Shown here: piece by piece, positions 60,739 through 64,000 of the stretch
Position numbering within the stretch: position 1 is the first letter of the stretch
How the letters are laid out: the number at the start of each line of letters is the position of its first letter
Assembly (NCBI RefSeq): GCF_000470655.1
Contig: NC_021921.1
Coordinates: 2,294,001-2,358,000, forward strand
Direction of reading: 5' to 3'
Origin: Halorhabdus tiamatea SARL4B
GTDB taxonomy: Archaea; Halobacteriota; Halobacteria; Halobacteriales; Haloarculaceae
Length of the DNA stretch: 64,000 nucleotides
Notes under the pieces: model-generated
The model's database searches: none
What the model was told of the DNA's origin: nothing
Seen by the model: only the letters and a program-made list of their open reading frames with translations
Translations under genes and position numbers: made by a program

Positions 60739-62595
60739 ATGGCTAGTGAACAGTCTTCAGGGAGTTTCGAAGACGTAGTGAATCGCCGTAATTTCATCCG
60801 GCTGGCTGGCGCGACCGGCGCGACCATGCTCGCCGGGTGTCAGGGTGACGAGACGGACACCACAGAATCCGGCACCGGGAACGGTGACGAGAACGGTGGC
60901 ACTGGAAACGGTGACGAGAACGGTGGCACCGGAAACGGTGACGAGAACGGTGGCGAATCGGACGTCTACGACGTCACGGTCGAATCCGCCGCCGCTCGTG
61001 GGATGGAACTGCTCGACTGGAACGCCCAGTTCGCCGGGTGGCCGAACATCTGGGGCCGCTGGCTCGCGTACGAGCGCTATGCTCAGTACAACATGACGGA
61101 AAACGAATGGATGCCGCGGCTCATCCAGGACTGGTCAGTCGACGGGACGACCATCACGCTGAACATCCGTGAGGACCACACCTACGCGAACGGCGATCAG
61201 GTGACAGCCGAGGACATCAAGGCGAACACCGTGATGAACCTCGCGACGGGGGCTGCGTTCTCGGAAGTCTTCGACTCGTTCAACGAGGTCGACGACAAGA
61301 CCCTCGAGATCGAGACTACCAAAGAAGTCAACCCGGCGATCGTCGAGTTCACGCTCCTTTCGCAACTCCAGCAGGCGAAGATGGACGCGCCTTACGACGA
61401 GCTCTACCAGCGCTACTGGGAGGACGAGGAAGACGGCGTTGCCAGCGACATTCAGGGTCGCGAACCCCAGGTGCCCGACTACGTCTCCGGTATCTTCGGC
61501 GCGGAGAGCATGGACGACGAGCAGTACATGATGGTGCGCAACCCCGAGCACCCCGACGCCGGCAACGTCAACTTCGAGCGCTACCGGTTCCCGAACTACC
61601 CGGGCAACCAGGGTAATTGGGAGGCCATGATCGGTGATCAGATCGACACGATCATGAGTGCCTTCACCCCATCGAACATCCGGGCAGAAATGGCCGACCA
61701 CTGGGTGGAATACAACTTCCCCGGCTACTGGGGTGTCGGCTACGTGTTCAACCACGACGAGGAGGCCGCGCCGCATATCTCGAAGCGAGCGGTCCGTCAG
61801 GCCATCACCCACGCCATCAACCGGGAAGAGGTCGTCACCGCCGCGGGTGCACAGATCAAGGAGGCCTTCCCGACCCCGGCCGCCATCTCCGCGAACGTCC
61901 AGGACGATTGGATCGACGTGGGCGGCGCGTTCCCGGCAATGCAGGGCGGCGCAGAGAAGGCCGCAGAGGTCATGCAGGACGCCGGCTACGAGAAGAACTC
62001 AAGCGGGTTCTGGGCAATGGACGGCGAGACCGTCTCGTTCGAGGTCGTCGTGCCGAGTAGCTGGAGTGACTGGGTCACGGCGACCCAGGCTGTGGTCCCA
62101 CAGCTTCAGGACGCCGGATTCGACGTGGAGATGAACCGTGTCAACAACATCAACACGGTCGTCGGCGAAGGGAACTTCAAGATGGCGGCCCGTCCGTGGT
62201 CGCCTGGCAACGCCCGGTCCTCGCACCCGTACTTCCCGCTGAACTGGGTCTTCGGCCGTGCGTACAACAACGCCCACAGTTACCCCGGTGCCGAGGAAGG
62301 CGCCGAGATCGAGGTTCCGGCGATGGACGGCGACGGCACCATGTCGGTCAACGTCCAGAAGCGCCTCGACGATCTCTCGACAGCAAGCGGCGACGAAGCC
62401 AAGTCGATCGTCCAGGAGCTCGCGTGGGTCTCCCATCAGGATCTCCCGTACCTGCCGGTCATCAACAAGGTAGAGCAGTCCTGGATCAGCGAACGGCGGC
62501 TGTCGGCTCCCGACCCCGACGACCCGGCGGGCAACGTCAAGTGGCCGACGTTCTACGCTCCGCGTGTCGGAAAGATGCAGTGGCAGGGCGAGTGA
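60739..62595 (+). CDS. Peptide-type (SBP_bac_5) ABC transporter binding lipoprotein
   Basis: 618 residues. Tat lipoprotein signal with NRRNFIRLAGATGATMLAGC (RR at 16-17, Cys34). A linker of three GTGNGDENG units follows (about 45-71). The body has the family order: WMPRLIQDWSVDGTTITLNI, then the typical YANGDQVTAEDIKANT segment, KRAVRQAITHAINREEVV and late ELAWVSHQDLPYLPVINKVEQ. It would collect oligopeptides or other solutes for the permeases downstream; no ligand can be assigned. Confidence 0.9.
   Translation: MASEQSSGSFEDVVNRRNFIRLAGATGATMLAGCQGDETDTTESGTGNGDENGGTGNGDENGGTGNGDENGGESDVYDVTVESAAARGMELLDWNAQFAGWPNIWGRWLAYERYAQYNMTENEWMPRLIQDWSVDGTTITLNIREDHTYANGDQVTAEDIKANTVMNLATGAAFSEVFDSFNEVDDKTLEIETTKEVNPAIVEFTLLSQLQQAKMDAPYDELYQRYWEDEEDGVASDIQGREPQVPDYVSGIFGAESMDDEQYMMVRNPEHPDAGNVNFERYRFPNYPGNQGNWEAMIGDQIDTIMSAFTPSNIRAEMADHWVEYNFPGYWGVGYVFNHDEEAAPHISKRAVRQAITHAINREEVVTAAGAQIKEAFPTPAAISANVQDDWIDVGGAFPAMQGGAEKAAEVMQDAGYEKNSSGFWAMDGETVSFEVVVPSSWSDWVTATQAVVPQLQDAGFDVEMNRVNNINTVVGEGNFKMAARPWSPGNARSSHPYFPLNWVFGRAYNNAHSYPGAEEGAEIEVPAMDGDGTMSVNVQKRLDDLSTASGDEAKSIVQELAWVSHQDLPYLPVINKVEQSWISERRLSAPDPDDPAGNVKWPTFYAPRVGKMQWQGE
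60871..60951 (+). repeat. 27-bp tandem repeat, three copies, in the binding-protein linker
   Basis: Units 60871-60897, 60898-60924 and 60925-60951 encode GTGNGDENG three times, with only a few synonymous differences. Expanding linkers of this kind join a lipid anchor to the binding domain. Confidence 0.9.
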
Positions 62596-62654
62596 AGCGC
62601 GCCCCTGGCGTATCGGCCTGATCGAACAATTATTCATCAAATTTAGAATACCCG

Positions 62655-63665
62655 ATGGTAAACTACTACGTCAAACGGACGGCGAAGGCGATTGTGACGA
62701 TCTACGTCGTCATCACCCTGAGCTTCGGCCTCACCCGAATGCTTCCCGGTAATCCGGCAAGCAGGATCAGAGGGCGGCTCTCGTCGATAGGGTATACAGA
62801 AGAACAGATCCAAGTCGTCCTCTCGAACCTCGGATACAATCCGGACGTACCGCTCCCGCAAAAGTTCATCGACTACATTGTTGGCTTACACCAGGGAAGC
62901 CTGGGTTCGTCGATCCAGGTCGCGGGTGGTGGCACACCTGTTACCGAGATCATGGCCACTCGTCTCCCGTGGACGATCATGATCACCTTGGTCTCGATCG
63001 TCCTCTTCTTCGCGATCTCGATCACGCTCGGTGCGATCATGGCCTACCGGGAAGGGTCGCGCTTCGACACCGCCAACTCGGCGATCGCGATCTTCGCCAG
63101 TGGGATCCCCTTCTTCGTCATGGCGATCCTTCTGGTATTCATCTTTGGGCAGACTCTCGGGTGGTTCCCGACTGGACGACGATACTCGCTCGACGTGACC
63201 CCTGGTTTCAACCTGGCGTTTCTCCACAGCGTGATCTATCACGGCACGCTTCCGATCGCGGCGATCGTCATCTCGCGATACGGCGTTCGCGCGCTCTCGA
63301 TGCGTGGGAACAGTATCTCCATTCTCGGGAAGGGCTACGTCGAGGTCGCAAAGCTCAGGGGCCTTCCCGAACGCGTCATCGCACTCCGATACGTCGGCCG
63401 CAACGCCGTGTTGCCGATGTACACCGGGATGTTGCTGTCGTTCGGGTGGGTCCTCGGTGGGACGATCGTCCTCGAGGACGTGTTCAATTACAAGGGACTA
63501 GGCTGGATGTTGTTCCAGGCGTACGACTACCGTGATTACCCCGTCCTCATGGGGGCGTTCCTGGTGATTACATTGTCGCTAGTGATCGGCATCTTCCTGG
63601 CTGACCTCTCGTATGGGTTCGTCGATCCGCGGATCAAGACGGGTGATGAAAGTGAGTCATTCTGA
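62655..63665 (+). CDS. DppB-type ABC transporter permease
   Basis: 336 residues, six membrane helices. YYVKRTAKAIVTIYVVITLSFGL then TRMLPGNPA is the family start; ISRYGVRALSMRGNSISILG and YVEVAKLRGLPERVIALRYVGRNAVLP form the EAA coupling loop that meets the ATPase. The first gene of the permease pair; spaced 59 bases from the binding protein, in the same transcript by position. Confidence 0.92.
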   Translation: MVNYYVKRTAKAIVTIYVVITLSFGLTRMLPGNPASRIRGRLSSIGYTEEQIQVVLSNLGYNPDVPLPQKFIDYIVGLHQGSLGSSIQVAGGGTPVTEIMATRLPWTIMITLVSIVLFFAISITLGAIMAYREGSRFDTANSAIAIFASGIPFFVMAILLVFIFGQTLGWFPTGRRYSLDVTPGFNLAFLHSVIYHGTLPIAAIVISRYGVRALSMRGNSISILGKGYVEVAKLRGLPERVIALRYVGRNAVLPMYTGMLLSFGWVLGGTIVLEDVFNYKGLGWMLFQAYDYRDYPVLMGAFLVITLSLVIGIFLADLSYGFVDPRIKTGDESESF

Positions 63666-64000
63666 ATCGGAGACGTCGGCAGACGAACTGCAGTGGACCT
63701 ACGACGCGGAAGACGCTGTCGAGGTGAGCCTCCGCGACAAGGCCCGGGAGTTCTATCGGAACCGCATCTACGAACCGGGCGTCGTCGTCCTCGACGACTG
63801 GCGGTTCATCATTGGGGGACTCATCCTCCTCCTGTACGTCTTCGTCGCGACGATCGGCGTCTGGCTGGTTCCCTATCCCGAGACGCATCTCACGCCGGCA
63901 CTGCGGCTGACACCGGCGTTCGACTGGCATAGTCTATTCAACCTCGGAGGGTTCAACCTCGCGTACCCCACGTTCCACGATCTGTCGTATCCGCTCGGGA
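63646..64000 (+). CDS. DppC-type ABC transporter permease, N-terminal part
   Basis: About 118 residues are visible before the window ends. The start ATG lies 20 bases inside the dppB end. After an acidic lead (MKVSHSESETSADELQW) comes KAREFYRNRIYEPGVVVLDDW, then one helix FIIGGLILLLYVFVATIGVW and the beginning of the outer loop. Overlap with dppB and the lead helix fit DppC partners; ATPase genes would be expected downstream. Confidence 0.82.
   Translation, partial: MKVSHSESETSADELQWTYDAEDAVEVSLRDKAREFYRNRIYEPGVVVLDDWRFIIGGLILLLYVFVATIGVWLVPYPETHLTPALRLTPAFDWHSLFNLGGFNLAYPTFHDLSYPLG

Overview
The window is chromosomal DNA of a halophilic archaeon (class Halobacteria). It is GC-rich and its proteins are strongly acidic. 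Several substrate-binding and secreted proteins carry twin-arginine lipoprotein signals. The gene set includes archaeal ribosomal and RNA polymerase subunits, aIF1, aIF5A and deoxyhypusine synthase. Many genes start only a few bases after the point about 25 bases downstream of a TATA-like box, the leaderless style usual in haloarchaea. The bacterial-type GAPDH/PGK pair would fit the Haloarculaceae (Halorhabdus-like), but the genus is a guess. Most of the window is ordinary core genome with short accessory patches.

Layout. 1-3150 (minus): translation/transcription operon tRNA-Ser, rps13, rps4, rps11, rpoD, tRNA-Leu, rpl18e, rpl13 (cut by the window edge). 3.2-8.1 kb: membrane protein, SDR plus acetoacetate-decarboxylase-like pair, cytoplasmic GH13 amylase, Mrp Fe-S carrier. 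8.2-12.3 kb: accessory patch with an HTH/PIN toxin-antitoxin pair, tyrS, a methyltransferase, tRNA-Gly followed by repeated copies of its own 3' end, and an HTH/MazF pair. 12.5-21.5 kb: aIF1, MoxR/DUF58/transglutaminase operon, aminotransferase, MATE exporter, citrate synthase.

21.66-27.3 kb is an iron-uptake operon behind two DtxR/IdeR-like palindromes: two lipoprotein binding proteins, a thioredoxin-reductase-like flavoprotein that seems to lack its NADPH domain, a FecCD permease and its ATPase. 27.7-41 kb: MBL hydrolase, acidic coiled-coil protein, Xi-class GST, L10e, ATP-grasp ligase, a 45-residue zinc ribbon in an AT-rich island, Hsp20, GAPDH-PGK, MMPL transporter, a third toxin-antitoxin pair, a phosphoesterase and an M29-like peptidase. 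41-45 kb: zinc-finger protein, two PCMT-family proteins, a two-gene fluoride channel, a CapA-like lipoprotein.

45.4-47.4 kb: an IS200/IS605-group element with only tnpB (IS1341 type) has cut short an NAD(P)-binding SDR gene. 47.5-60.5 kb: rtcA, aldo/keto reductase, GT39 membrane protein, deoxyhypusine synthase, SprT and Nif3 proteins, a beta-propeller lipoprotein, a zinc/winged-helix protein, the speB-eIF5A pair, an Hsp20-UbiB operon and a HEAT-repeat protein. 60.7-64 kb: start of a peptide-type ABC importer operon that runs off the window.

The best candidates for something not well described are the tRNA-Gly 3'-end repeat array, the domain-reduced flavoprotein in the iron operon, and the zinc-ribbon microprotein with its own palindrome and promoter. 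All functional statements rest on motif recognition by eye; no database search was run.
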